In this document: positions 9,032-17,611 of the stretch, in pieces
How the letters are laid out: every line of letters starts with the position of its first letter
How positions within the stretch are numbered: the first letter of the stretch is position 1
Notes under the pieces: generated by a model
The model's input: the letters and a program-made list of their open reading frames with translations, nothing else
Databases searched by the model: none
Told to the model about the DNA's origin: nothing
Assembly: GCF_002831665.1 (NCBI RefSeq)
Contig: NZ_CP025118.1
Coordinates: 1,116,001-1,180,000 of the forward strand
Direction: 5' to 3'
DNA length: 64,000 nt
DNA from: Lacinutrix sp. Bg11-31
GTDB taxonomy: Bacteria > Bacteroidota > Bacteroidia > Flavobacteriales > Flavobacteriaceae
Position numbers and translations under genes: made by a program

Positions 9032-9517
9032 TTAATTTAGGAATCTATTATGCCAGCTATCGCTTGCTGGAACTTCCCAATTTTCGTTTAACTCTGCAAT
9101 ATTAGTCACAAGGTTATTAAAAACGATTGTGTTTTTAGAAACGGCTTTTTGTTTTGCCATGGCTCTAAAATCGGTTAAGGTTTTATAAGCAACAAATTCT
9201 CCTTGTTTGTAGGATACATTCATTTTATCCATTAAATCTACACCATATTCTTTTTCTAATTCCTGAATAAATCGAACTGAAGCATCAATACTACAACCTG
9301 TTGCTGCTTGAGAATCTTGATCTATAGCAAGAATAATAAAACGCTTGTATCTAATATCAAATCCTGCGTTTAAGTCGCTTCCATGTGCAGTCCAATTTGT
9401 AATAAAGATGTTTAGCTTTTCTTTTATAGCTTCTAGTTCTGTTTCAGAGAATGAACGATTGGCTTGATATATCCAGATTTTTGAGTGTTCTGGGAGTGTA
9501 TTGAATTCTACTAGCAT
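9032..9517 (-). CDS. Conserved flavobacterial protein of unknown function (often mislabelled ABC transporter ATPase)
   Basis: A 161-residue soluble protein. From memory, close relatives in flavobacterial genomes are often named ABC transporter ATPase. I see no Walker A, Walker B or ABC signature, so that name is not supported. Conserved-looking features are FIxNWTAHGSDLNAGF (about 38-53), a GCSIDASVRFIQ segment (about 78-89) with one Cys, and the C-terminal SWHNRFLN. It sits between serB and the Fe-S genes. Function unknown. Confidence 0.75.
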   Translation of the reverse strand: MLVEFNTLPEHSKIWIYQANRSFSETELEAIKEKLNIFITNWTAHGSDLNAGFDIRYKRFIILAIDQDSQAATGCSIDASVRFIQELEKEYGVDLMDKMNVSYKQGEFVAYKTLTDFRAMAKQKAVSKNTIVFNNLVTNIAELNENWEVPASDSWHNRFLN

Positions 9518-9540
9518 TAGTTTATTTTTTTTATGATTTT

Positions 9541-9569
9541 GGATTACGCATCAAGTGCGGAATGACAAA
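9541..9569 (-). repeat. Short dispersed-type repeat with hairpin (TGTCATTCCGCA...)
   Basis: On the minus strand the gap between two genes carries TGTCATTCCGCACTTGATGC followed by GTAATCC. Arms ATTCCGCA and TGCGTAAT pair with one mismatch around the loop CTTGA (9543-9563). I recall similar TGTCATTCCGC strings as interspersed elements in flavobacterial genomes, but only one copy is present here, so repeat status cannot be shown from this window. Confidence 0.4.
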
Positions 9570-9570
9570 C

Positions 9571-10362
9571 TTATAAATTTTGAGAACTTGCAATTAATTC
9601 TGCAATATCCATAACTTTAATTTCGTTCTCTTTTTCTTTAACTTTTACACCATCAGACATCATAGTCATGCAATAAGGACAACCTGTTGCAATTATATCT
9701 GGATTTGTTTTTAACGCATCTTCTGTACGAAGCTCGTTAATGTCTTTATCTCCTTTTTCTGGTTCTTTAAACATTTGAGCTCCTCCTGCTCCACAACATA
9801 AAGCTGTAGATTTACTACGCTTCATTTCTAATAAAGTAGCGTTTAATGTTTTTAAAACATCTCTTGGTGCTTCGTATTCTGAGTTTGCTCTTCCTAAGTA
9901 ACAAGGATCGTGAAAAGTAATACGTTTACCTTTATAGTCACTGTCTTTAATTTCGAGTTGCTTTGTATTAATTAACTCTTTTATAAACTGTGTATGGTGC
10001 AATACTTCGTATTTACCACCTAAACCTGGATATTCGTTTTTTAAACAGTTAAATGAGTGCGGATCGCAGGTTACTATTTTTTTAACTTCGTAACCGTTTA
10101 ATACTTCGATGTTCATTATAGCTTGCATTTGAAACAAGAATTCGTTTCCTGCTCTTTTTGCAAGATCTCCTGTTGCGCTTTCTTCTGTTCCTAAAACAGC
10201 AAAGTTTACGTTTGCTTTGTTTAGAATTTTAACAAATGCTTTTGTTATTTTTTTTGCTCTATCGTCGTAACTTCCAGCAGAGCCAACCCAAAATAAAATA
10301 TCTGGTGTTTTACCTTCTGCCATCATTTCTGCCATTGTTGGCACTATTAGTTGTTCGCTCAT
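9571..10362 (-). CDS. CCG-domain Fe-S protein (heterodisulfide reductase subunit B-like)
   Basis: A 263-residue cytoplasmic protein with one full CCG domain: HDPCYLGR near residue 151, ALCCGAGGAQMF near 188 and TGCPYC near 227, plus an earlier CDPHSFNC pair near 99-106. CCG domains bind noncubane [4Fe-4S] clusters in HdrB-, GlpC- and LutA-type proteins that carry electrons to disulfides or quinones. The likely partner is the membrane Fe-S protein at 11140-12450, with which it shares strand and gene neighbourhood. The electron donor and acceptor are not deducible. Confidence 0.88.
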   Translation of the reverse strand: MSEQLIVPTMAEMMAEGKTPDILFWVGSAGSYDDRAKKITKAFVKILNKANVNFAVLGTEESATGDLAKRAGNEFLFQMQAIMNIEVLNGYEVKKIVTCDPHSFNCLKNEYPGLGGKYEVLHHTQFIKELINTKQLEIKDSDYKGKRITFHDPCYLGRANSEYEAPRDVLKTLNATLLEMKRSKSTALCCGAGGAQMFKEPEKGDKDINELRTEDALKTNPDIIATGCPYCMTMMSDGVKVKEKENEIKVMDIAELIASSQNL

Positions 10363-10377
10363 GTTACTTAATTTTGT

Positions 10378-10710
10378 TTACTCTTCTTCTTTTATGCTTG
10401 CAAAATCTGTTTTTGCAATTCTAATATAGACTGCTAATTTCTTTTTGCCGTCTACTAACTTATTTTTTGGATTTTGCTTTTCACCATCAGCTCTCCTAAT
10501 AGCATCCTCTCCTAACAATGTTAATTGTGTTTTAGAGCAGTAATCGCAAAATACTTTTTTTAATGTAATGTTTATTGGTTTGCCTGCTTTGTATTCAATT
10601 TCTGTATAGGCTTTTATTTGTAACGAATCTTTTTTAAAACTTTGAGCAGACACTATTGTACAACATAAAAACAGCACAAAAATTAGTGTGTATTTATATT
10701 TGGTGTTCAT
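10378..10710 (-). CDS. Small exported protein with FCDYC motif, unknown function
   Basis: A 110-residue protein with a clear signal peptide (MNTKYKYTLIFVLFLCCTIVSAQ). The mature part is basic and carries VFCDYCSKTQ near residues 53-62, a CxxC that could bind a metal or cycle redox state. The start lies 16 nt upstream of the end of the CCG gene in the same direction, so it is probably co-transcribed. I do not recognise the family. Confidence 0.65.
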   Translation of the reverse strand: MNTKYKYTLIFVLFLCCTIVSAQSFKKDSLQIKAYTEIEYKAGKPINITLKKVFCDYCSKTQLTLLGEDAIRRADGEKQNPKNKLVDGKKKLAVYIRIAKTDFASIKEEE

Positions 10711-10739
10711 AGTATTCTCGTTTTATTAGTTTTTTACTT

Positions 10740-10958
10740 TTAAAAAGAAAAAATATTTATCGCTTTTAAAAGAAAAATTACTAGAACTGTAGCTCCTCCA
10801 CTAATTAATAGTGAACCTTGCCAATAAAAAGTTCTCGTTCCAGATAGTATCCACATTTTATTATTATAATCTTTTTTAAAATGACCAATAGTTAACTTCC
10901 AAAAGATGAAAGTAATTATCAAAAAAAGAACTGTTGCTGTTATCCAAATTTTAACCAT
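10740..10958 (-). CDS. Small two-helix membrane protein, unknown function
   Basis: 72 residues with two hydrophobic segments (about 4-22 and 47-68) separated by a basic, aromatic loop with a TRTFYWQG segment. It sits between the two Fe-S genes with the same orientation and 29 nt from the next gene, which suggests a membrane accessory role. There are no recognisable motifs. It could be a chance frame, but composition and position favour a real gene. Confidence 0.55.
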   Translation of the reverse strand: MVKIWITATVLFLIITFIFWKLTIGHFKKDYNNKMWILSGTRTFYWQGSLLISGGATVLVIFLLKAINIFSF

Positions 10959-11053
10959 TTTTCAAATTTTAGTTTATACTTTTTATTGTGGTCTACTTAA
11001 TTCATTTTTAACATTTACTGACCATTAATTTAGTAATAGTATTAGTAAGTATT

Positions 11054-11129
11054 GCGTTAAGGATTGATGCGGCATCCTTTTTATTTTTCTTAAAAAGATA
11101 TAGCGGAAAGCCTGACCTTTAGGTAACGC
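11054..11129. ncRNA. Candidate structured intergenic RNA/DNA element
   Basis: The outer arms GCGTTA (11054-11059) and TAACGC (11124-11129) pair perfectly. They enclose hairpin AAGGAT/ATCCTT (11059-11064 with 11074-11079), the alternative CTTTTT/AAAAAG (11077-11082 with 11092-11097) and ACCT/AGGT (11115-11118 with 11121-11124). The multi-branch layout and unusual base composition set it apart from neighbouring AT-rich gaps. I recall similar sequence in other flavobacterial intergenic regions. It lies just beyond the stop of the dicluster Fe-S gene, so a 3-prime-end or processing role is possible. Confidence 0.45.
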
Positions 11130-11139
11130 CCAAATTATG

Positions 11140-12450
11140 CTACTCGTCTTTCCAGTTTAATCTATCCATTTGGTTGTATGGCCAAGGTGCTCCATTGTTT
11201 TCAATATTTGTCATCATATTGTTAAGCTCCATTGGTGCTGCGCTTTCTTCCATTACGAGATAGCTACGCATTTCCATAATAATATTTAATGGGTCGATGC
11301 TTATTGGGCAGGCTTCTACACAGGCATTACAGCTGGTACATGCCCACAACTCTTCGGGTGTAATGTAATCGTTTAGTAATTGCTTACCATCGTCTACAAA
11401 TACGCCTTTGTTGGCGTCTATGTTTTTACCTACTTCTTCTAGACGGTCTCTGGTGTCCATCATTATTTTACGAGGCGATAATTTTTTGCCTGTTAAATTT
11501 GCTGGACATTCGCTTGTGCAACGTCCACATTCTGTACATGAATATGCGTTTAGTAAGTTTAACCAACTTAGGTCTTGTACGTCACTTGCTCCAAATTTTG
11601 CAGGAGGTTCATCGGTTACATCTTCTGCTGGTGCTGCGTAAGGATCTGCGTCTGGATCCATCATTAACATTACTTCTTTGGTTACAACATTGTTATTTGG
11701 AAATTGCCCTTTTGGTGTTAGTTTTCCAAAATAGGTGTTTGGAAATGCTAATAATATGTGTAAATGTTTAGAATAGTATAGGTAGTTTAAAAACACTAGT
11801 ATACCTGTTATGTGAAGCCACCATGCACTACGTTCTATTATATGTAAGGTTTCTGGATTGTCGCCAAATAATGGCGAGATGAATTGACTAATTATGTTTC
11901 CTGAGTTTAGGTCTTGAAATGATGAATCTGTTGCATTCATTACCAAGAACAAGGTCATTAAAACCATTTCGAAATATAGAATGAAGTTTCCATCGTTTTT
12001 TGGCCATCCAGTCATTTCTGCGCTCATAAAACGTTTTAGTTTTATAATGTTTCTACGAATCCAGAAGACTACTACTGCTATAAAAACTAAGGTTGCAAGA
12101 ATTTCGAAAGTTCCGATTAGGAATCCATAAAGTGATTCTGGTAGTACTTGATGTCCTATACGATGTGTTCCAAATAAACCATCGATAATAATTTCTAAAA
12201 CCTCTATGTTTATAATTACAAAACCTACGTAAACTATAATATGGAAAAACCCTGAGACTGGGCGTTTTACCATTTTGCTTTGCCCTAAAGCAATCATTGC
12301 CATGTTTTTCCAACGCTGTGGTTTATTGTCGTTTATCTCTTTATCTTTTCCTAACTTAATGTTACGAAATAATTTTTGTACATTTTTCGCAAAGAAACCA
12401 ATGCCTACAATAAGGATAATGGCAAATATTATGTTTGGTAGGTAATTCAT
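11140..12450 (-). CDS. Membrane-bound 4Fe-4S dicluster protein (HdrC/HdrE- or NarI-like)
   Basis: A 436-residue protein. The N-terminal half has about five transmembrane helices (first at residues 5-22) with His residues suited to haem ligation, as in NarI/HdrE-type subunits. The C-terminal half carries two [4Fe-4S] motifs, CTECGRCTSECP near residue 305 and CTSCNACVEACP near 368. This is the architecture of fused HdrE/HdrC-like subunits that pass electrons between quinones and a CCG partner, here probably the protein at 9571-10362. MlaD lies 18 nt upstream, so they are likely co-transcribed. The physiological substrate is unknown. Confidence 0.88.
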   Translation of the reverse strand: MNYLPNIIFAIILIVGIGFFAKNVQKLFRNIKLGKDKEINDNKPQRWKNMAMIALGQSKMVKRPVSGFFHIIVYVGFVIINIEVLEIIIDGLFGTHRIGHQVLPESLYGFLIGTFEILATLVFIAVVVFWIRRNIIKLKRFMSAEMTGWPKNDGNFILYFEMVLMTLFLVMNATDSSFQDLNSGNIISQFISPLFGDNPETLHIIERSAWWLHITGILVFLNYLYYSKHLHILLAFPNTYFGKLTPKGQFPNNNVVTKEVMLMMDPDADPYAAPAEDVTDEPPAKFGASDVQDLSWLNLLNAYSCTECGRCTSECPANLTGKKLSPRKIMMDTRDRLEEVGKNIDANKGVFVDDGKQLLNDYITPEELWACTSCNACVEACPISIDPLNIIMEMRSYLVMEESAAPMELNNMMTNIENNGAPWPYNQMDRLNWKDE

Positions 12451-12468
12451 TTTTGGTTGTTAGTTAGT

Positions 12469-13431
12469 TTATTTTTTTTCTTCAATTTCGTTGCCTTCGG
12501 CATCGTAACGTTTTGCTTTTTTTCCAAATAATGAAAAATGTACATAACGTTTAGGATTTAGTTTCATATCCTCAAGTAATTCTTCCATTTGCTTTGAAGC
12601 ACCTTCAAGATTCTCGTAAAGTTTTTCGTCTTTTAATAATTTCCCAATAGAACCTTCACCATTTTCTACACTTGCCATTACATTGTCGAATTTTTTAATG
12701 GTTGCTTGCAACTCTTCTACTGTTTTGGCTATATCTACTTTAGCTAATTTATTAGTCATTGTAGTAAGGTTTCCAGAAGTAGTTTCGAAATTAGTAAGTG
12801 TATTATCTAATTTTGCTTTGTTAGTGTCTATTAAACCATTTAAAGATTTTGCTGTTGCATTAAAACTAGCTACTGTGGCGCTTAAACCAGCAATACTATT
12901 TCTTAAGTTTGCTTGTGCTTTGGCATCGAAAATATTGTTAAAACCAACTAAAAGCGTATCGGTTTCACTCATTACTTTTTCTATTTTTTCTTGTAATGGT
13001 GTTAAACGCTCGTTAACTAGTTCCATCATGCCTTCTTTTGTTGTGCTTGTAAGGTAGTCTCCAGTTTTTGCGTTTTCAGCATTATCGTAGGCTGGAAGGA
13101 TTTGTATTTCTTTTCCGCCAATAAATCCATTTTGGAACAATTCTGCCTTACTGTTTTTAGAGAATTTAAAATCGGTATCGACACTCATTTTTACAATTAA
13201 AGTCCCAGATTTTTCGTCTTCAAAATAAATGTCTAATACTTTTCCAATAGCGTAACCATTAACGGTTACAGGTGTTGATGGTTTTAAACCTTCTACATTA
13301 TCGTATTTAGCATAAACAATTATATCGTTCTCTAAAAGGTTGGTGCCTTTTAGATAGCTGAAACCAAAAATAAATAAAGTTATTCCTGCAATAGCTAATA
13401 TGGCTGTTTTGACTTCTCTGGATATTTTCAA
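12469..13431 (-). CDS. MlaD/MCE-family lipid transport protein
   Basis: 320 residues with one N-terminal transmembrane anchor (residues 8-27), an MCE domain (about 38-115, with VEGLKPSTPVTVNGYAIGKV) and a long C-terminal coiled-coil-prone region. MlaD proteins form hexameric rings in the periplasm that handle phospholipids between the membranes, normally with an MlaE permease and MlaF ATPase. Neither is in this window, so partners are elsewhere. The protein ends in a charged tail. Clustering with the amidase and lptD points to cell-envelope biogenesis. Confidence 0.9.
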   Translation of the reverse strand: MKISREVKTAILAIAGITLFIFGFSYLKGTNLLENDIIVYAKYDNVEGLKPSTPVTVNGYAIGKVLDIYFEDEKSGTLIVKMSVDTDFKFSKNSKAELFQNGFIGGKEIQILPAYDNAENAKTGDYLTSTTKEGMMELVNERLTPLQEKIEKVMSETDTLLVGFNNIFDAKAQANLRNSIAGLSATVASFNATAKSLNGLIDTNKAKLDNTLTNFETTSGNLTTMTNKLAKVDIAKTVEELQATIKKFDNVMASVENGEGSIGKLLKDEKLYENLEGASKQMEELLEDMKLNPKRYVHFSLFGKKAKRYDAEGNEIEEKK

Positions 13432-13485
13432 ATTGAAAGTGTTTGATTTGGTAACAAAAATAAAATAAATAAACTAAGAATGGTT

Positions 13486-14598
13486 CTATTTTGCGCCACT
13501 ATTTAAGGCTTTTTGCAAACTTATGCGCTCACCATCTCTGTAGGCAACAATAAATGCGCTTTTAAATCCTTTTTGTTTAGCAACCTTTTTCATTTTTTGT
13601 ATTTTATTAATGTCTGAAGTATAGCCATAAAAATACTTATATAACTTTCCTTCTTTATCTCGTGAAACCTCTTTTAAACCTTTAAAATTATAAGATTTAG
13701 GCTCTACTTTTTTTGAAGCTGCAGCAATTTGTACTTTAAAAATGGTGTTAGGAATTATTTTTTCTTCGGCAGGGATAACGGTTTCGTTTTCATCGTCTTT
13801 AATAATTATATAATCGGAATCCACAAAATTACCATCAATTTGCTTTTTATAACTTACAATACCATCTTTTATAGCTTTAGACATTTCCGTTTGCCCTTTA
13901 TTAGAATTTAAATATGAGCCTTCTTTTTTGTAGGTTAAAAATCCTGTTTCAACTAAAACACTTGGCATATAAGTATTATGAAGCACCCAAAAAACATCTT
14001 GTTTTACTTTTCTGTTTTTACGCTTTAGTTTTACCATTTTTTCTTGAATAATGTTTGCAACCAGAATACTATTATCTAAGTTTTCTTCAGCAAGTGCGCT
14101 TATTCCTATTAATGATTCTGGTTTATCTGGATTAAAACCAGAATATTTTACTTCATAATTATCTTCAAGATATATTACTTCATTCTCTTTTTTAGCAGTG
14201 CTTAAATTTTGAGAACTTTTACTTAAACTCATTACAAATGTTCCTGCTCCATGTGCTTGAGAGGTGTGTGAATCGCAATGTACCGATACAAATAAATCTG
14301 CATCTGCCCTATTTGCAATTGCTGCTCTTTCTCTAAGCTCTATAAAAACATCTGTTTTTCTAGTATAAATTACTTTAAAATCATGCATTTTCTCTAGAGC
14401 AGCACCAACTTTAAGAATTATATTTAAAGCTATTTTTTTTTCTTTGAAGCCACTTCCTAAATTCCCAGGATCTTTTCCTCCATGTCCAGCATCTAAAACA
14501 ACTATAAATTTACCAGACTCTGTTTGTGCATTTACAGATAGTGATACTGTTAATGTTATTATAATTAATAAGAAAAGCGTTTTTAGTTTCGTTTGCAT
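13486..14598 (-). CDS. N-acetylmuramoyl-L-alanine amidase (Amidase_3) with C-terminal SPOR-like region
   Basis: A 370-residue exported hydrolase that cuts the muramoyl-peptide bond. The signal peptide ends VNAQ. The Amidase_3 domain spans about 30-245 with the zinc motif LDAGHGGKDPG (His38), the catalytic/zinc segment SVHCDSH near 105 and SVLVETGFL near 213. Residues 285-365 (FKVQIAAASKKV...) look like a SPOR-type peptidoglycan-binding fold. The gene is divergent from lptD across a 138-nt promoter region. It is likely a cell-division or envelope-maintenance amidase; no regulator is visible. Confidence 0.92.
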   Translation of the reverse strand: MQTKLKTLFLLIIITLTVSLSVNAQTESGKFIVVLDAGHGGKDPGNLGSGFKEKKIALNIILKVGAALEKMHDFKVIYTRKTDVFIELRERAAIANRADADLFVSVHCDSHTSQAHGAGTFVMSLSKSSQNLSTAKKENEVIYLEDNYEVKYSGFNPDKPESLIGISALAEENLDNSILVANIIQEKMVKLKRKNRKVKQDVFWVLHNTYMPSVLVETGFLTYKKEGSYLNSNKGQTEMSKAIKDGIVSYKKQIDGNFVDSDYIIIKDDENETVIPAEEKIIPNTIFKVQIAAASKKVEPKSYNFKGLKEVSRDKEGKLYKYFYGYTSDINKIQKMKKVAKQKGFKSAFIVAYRDGERISLQKALNSGAK

Positions 14599-14680
14599 AG
14601 TGATATAACCAATTTTATAAGCGTTTAGTATGGATTTACAAATTATATAGATATGATAAATTAATCATAAAAAATATATG

Positions 14681-14688
14681 TAATTTTG
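14681..14688 (+). promoter_or_regulatory. TAnnTTTG promoter element for lptD
   Basis: TAATTTTG matches the Bacteroidota -7 consensus exactly and lies 48 nt before the proposed TTG start. No convincing TTG/TTTG -33 element is seen 19-21 nt upstream. Confidence 0.5.
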
Positions 14689-14736
14689 TGAATTCAAATA
14701 TCGAGCCATACTTTAGCAAAAATACACACAAAAGCA

Positions 14737-17463
14737 TTGCATACAAATAGAATTCACATACTTTTTGCCTTAAGTTTTACAGTGTTTATCAACACTTTTA
14801 GCTTTGCCCAAGTTGATGGCGAAGATAAAAGCATTGAAATTCCTAAAGAAAAAGAGGTTGAAACCATAAAGCCTTTTACTAAGGTTAACGACTCGATTGT
14901 TATTCCTGTTGAAAAATTAATTGCAACAAAAGAGACTGACTCTACAGAAACAGATTCTATAAAACCAAAACCTGCTCTTTTACAAGCTATAGTAACTTAC
15001 AAAGCAAAAGATTATAATGCCTTTAATAGAAAAGAGCAAAAAATGTATTTGTATAATGAAGCTCAAGTAAATTATACAGATATGGAAATTACTGCTGGTT
15101 CTATAGTTATAGATTACAGTAAAAATTTAATTTACGCAGGAAGAACAAAAGATACTGCTGGTGTCTATTCTCAAAGACCTGTTTTTAAACAAGGAGATAA
15201 TCTCATAGAGCCAGATTCTATGATCTTTAATTTTAAAAACAAGAAAGCAATAATTTTTAATTCTAATACCGAACAACAAGGTATGAAAATTAGATCTGAG
15301 CGTTCTAAAAAAGAAAATGATTCGGTTTATTTTTTAAATAAAATGCGAATTACCACAGCTGAGAACGAAGATGATCCCGAATATTATTTCATGATAGACA
15401 AGGCTAAACTTGTTCCAAACAAGAAAATTGTAGCAAGTTCTGCTCAAATGTTTATTTACAACGTTCCTACTCCTATTATAGTTCCTTTTGCCTTTTTTCC
15501 ATTAAGTAAAAAACAAACGTCTGGTGTTATATTCCCTAGTTTTGGAGAACAAAATGATCGCGGATATTTTCTACAAAATGGAGGTTATTATTTTGCTATT
15601 AGTGATTATGTGGATTTAGCCGTTTTAGGAGATTATTATACTAATGGTAGTTATGGTTTGCGTTTAGAAAATAATTATAAAAAACGTTATAAATATAATG
15701 GTCGTCTAGGTTTTAGATATGAAAATCTAATTACTAGTGAACGTGGTTTTTCAGATTATGCTAAAACTACTGTATATAATTTACGTTGGTCTCATACTCA
15801 AGACACTAAATCTAGCCCAAGTTCTCGATTCTCAGCTTCTGTAAATTTAGGAAGTAGTAATTATTATCAGCAATCTCAAAATCAAGTAAATACAGCTAGT
15901 TTTCTAAATAACACCTTAGCTTCTTCAGTATCGTACTCTAAAACCTTTGAAGGCGAACCACAGGTTAACATGAGTTTAACTGCCACACATTCGCAAAACA
16001 CGCAAACTGAAGCAATAAATCTAACCTTACCAACCTTACAAGCTAGTGTTGGTCGTGTTTATCCTTTCGCTCCTAAAGTTGGTTCAAAGAAAGGGATAAT
16101 TCAAAATATAAACTTGCAATATAGTGTAAGAGGTGAAAATAGTATAAAAACTACAGATTCACTTTTTTTTAAAAGTGAAATGTTTGATGATGCAAAAATT
16201 GGAATGAAACACTCTATTCCTATTACTACCAATTTTAAAGTTTTTAATTACTTTAGTGTAAGTGCTAATGCAAGTTTTGACGAAGCATGGACATTAAATA
16301 CAATTAACCGTTATTATGATAGTGATCTTAGTAAAACAATAACCGAAGACATTAAAGGTTTCGATGCCTATAGAACCTATAATTTTGGTGCAAGTGTTGG
16401 TACAACTGTATATGGACAGTTTAATTTTGAAGATGAAGGTGAAGATAAAAAAATAAAAGCTATAAGGCATGTTATGCGACCAAGCATTAGTTATAACATA
16501 AATCCAGCTTTCGATAGGTATTACGATTCTTACGAGGTTACAGATATTAATGGAGAAACCATACGTGAAGACGAGTTCTCACGTTTTGAAGGCAGTCTCT
16601 TTGGAGCTCCAAACAAAACCTATTCTAGTTCTATTGGCTTGTCGTTAAGTAACAATATTGAGGCTAAAGTAAGAGATAAAGACAGTACAATAACAGAGGC
16701 TAAAAAAATTATTTTATTAAATAATTTAAACTTTTCAACTTCTTATAATCTTGCAGGAGATTCTTTACGTATTAGTCCCGTTAGAATGAGTGGTGGTACA
16801 CAACTATTCGATAATAAAATGAATGTTAATTTTGGTGCAACTCTAGATCCTTACGCACTAGATAATAACAATAAAAAGGTAGATGAATTTAATATAAAAA
16901 ATGGTGGAAGTTTATTTAGGTTAACAAGCGCAAATCTTACTTTAGGTTACAGCTTAAATAGTAAAGGCAACGACAAAAAGTCTAATACTAGTGATAGAAG
17001 TCGAACTGAAACTTTAGACAGTGGAGGTCGTGATGATGATTTATTTGGACGTTCTCAAGATTTTGCAGACCAGCGTTACAACGAAGAAGACGATGAAAAA
17101 GAGGAAGAACTTGGAGATCTTTACAACTACAACGTACCATGGAATTTACGTTTAGCTTATGCAGTAAATTACTCAAATGCTCAGCGTCAAGACGAGATAT
17201 CTTCACATTCTTTAATGTTCTCTGGCGATATTGAAATTTCACCTAAATGGAGTATTGGAGGCTCTTCTGGTTATGATTTTAAAAATCAAGGCTTCTCTTA
17301 TACGCAATTACGTTTTGCAAGAGATTTAATGAGTTGGCGTATGAATTTTAGCTGGATACCTTTTAGTAGTAGAAGTTCTTGGAATTTCTTTATTGGTATA
17401 AAATCTAACATATTAAAAGATTTAAAATACGAAAAACGTCTAAAGCCAGATCAAGGGCTGTAA
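14737..17463 (+). CDS. lptD: LptD/OstA-like LPS assembly outer-membrane protein
   Basis: A 908-residue outer-membrane protein that would insert lipopolysaccharide into the outer leaflet. A signal peptide (ending TFSFAQ) is followed by a Glu/Lys-rich linker, an OstA/LptA-like jellyroll at about 80-215 and a large C-terminal beta-barrel with an acidic internal loop (SQDFADQRYNEEDDEKEEE near 771-789). The start is TTG: the frame has no ATG between the upstream TGA at 14689 and residue 1, and this TTG gives a proper signal peptide. An ATA a few codons upstream is the only alternative. The gene is followed by ridA. Confidence 0.87.
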   Translation: MHTNRIHILFALSFTVFINTFSFAQVDGEDKSIEIPKEKEVETIKPFTKVNDSIVIPVEKLIATKETDSTETDSIKPKPALLQAIVTYKAKDYNAFNRKEQKMYLYNEAQVNYTDMEITAGSIVIDYSKNLIYAGRTKDTAGVYSQRPVFKQGDNLIEPDSMIFNFKNKKAIIFNSNTEQQGMKIRSERSKKENDSVYFLNKMRITTAENEDDPEYYFMIDKAKLVPNKKIVASSAQMFIYNVPTPIIVPFAFFPLSKKQTSGVIFPSFGEQNDRGYFLQNGGYYFAISDYVDLAVLGDYYTNGSYGLRLENNYKKRYKYNGRLGFRYENLITSERGFSDYAKTTVYNLRWSHTQDTKSSPSSRFSASVNLGSSNYYQQSQNQVNTASFLNNTLASSVSYSKTFEGEPQVNMSLTATHSQNTQTEAINLTLPTLQASVGRVYPFAPKVGSKKGIIQNINLQYSVRGENSIKTTDSLFFKSEMFDDAKIGMKHSIPITTNFKVFNYFSVSANASFDEAWTLNTINRYYDSDLSKTITEDIKGFDAYRTYNFGASVGTTVYGQFNFEDEGEDKKIKAIRHVMRPSISYNINPAFDRYYDSYEVTDINGETIREDEFSRFEGSLFGAPNKTYSSSIGLSLSNNIEAKVRDKDSTITEAKKIILLNNLNFSTSYNLAGDSLRISPVRMSGGTQLFDNKMNVNFGATLDPYALDNNNKKVDEFNIKNGGSLFRLTSANLTLGYSLNSKGNDKKSNTSDRSRTETLDSGGRDDDLFGRSQDFADQRYNEEDDEKEEELGDLYNYNVPWNLRLAYAVNYSNAQRQDEISSHSLMFSGDIEISPKWSIGGSSGYDFKNQGFSYTQLRFARDLMSWRMNFSWIPFSSRSSWNFFIGIKSNILKDLKYEKRLKPDQGL

Positions 17464-17529
17464 GTTAATATTCAGTTTAGAGTCTCAGTTAGCAGTGCTT
17501 ACTCAAACTTTTAAAACGAAATTTGATTT

Positions 17530-17548
17530 CCAACTATGCTCAAGTTGG
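17530..17548 (+). other. Short hairpin between lptD and ridA
   Basis: CCAACT (17530-17535) and AGTTGG (17543-17548) form a 6-bp stem with a 7-nt loop, 67 nt after the lptD stop. There is no T-run, so it is more likely an mRNA structure or repeat remnant than a terminator. Confidence 0.3.
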
Positions 17549-17574
17549 CACAGAATTAAAAAACAACTTAAAAA

Positions 17575-17600
17575 TTTCCGTCTACGCGGAAATAAAAAAA
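17575..17600 (+). repeat. CGCGGAAATAAAA leader repeat, copy 1 (before ridA)
   Basis: The 26-nt element contains TTTCCG and CGGAAA arms around a 6-nt loop, then A-rich sequence. It matches 22 of 26 bases of a second copy at 50821-50846. Both end exactly 11 nt before an ATG. If translated, it gives a false N-terminal extension containing RGNKK. Confidence 0.65.
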
Positions 17601-17611
17601 AGAATACTTTT

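Noticed and set aside
11054-11129. Intergenic element as a known riboswitch
   Set aside because: It does not match any riboswitch consensus I can recall, and it is placed after a stop codon rather than before a gene on the same strand.
17495-17611. N-terminal extension of ridA by 39 residues
   Set aside because: It runs through a hairpin and a dispersed leader repeat; the family starts at the ATG 17612.
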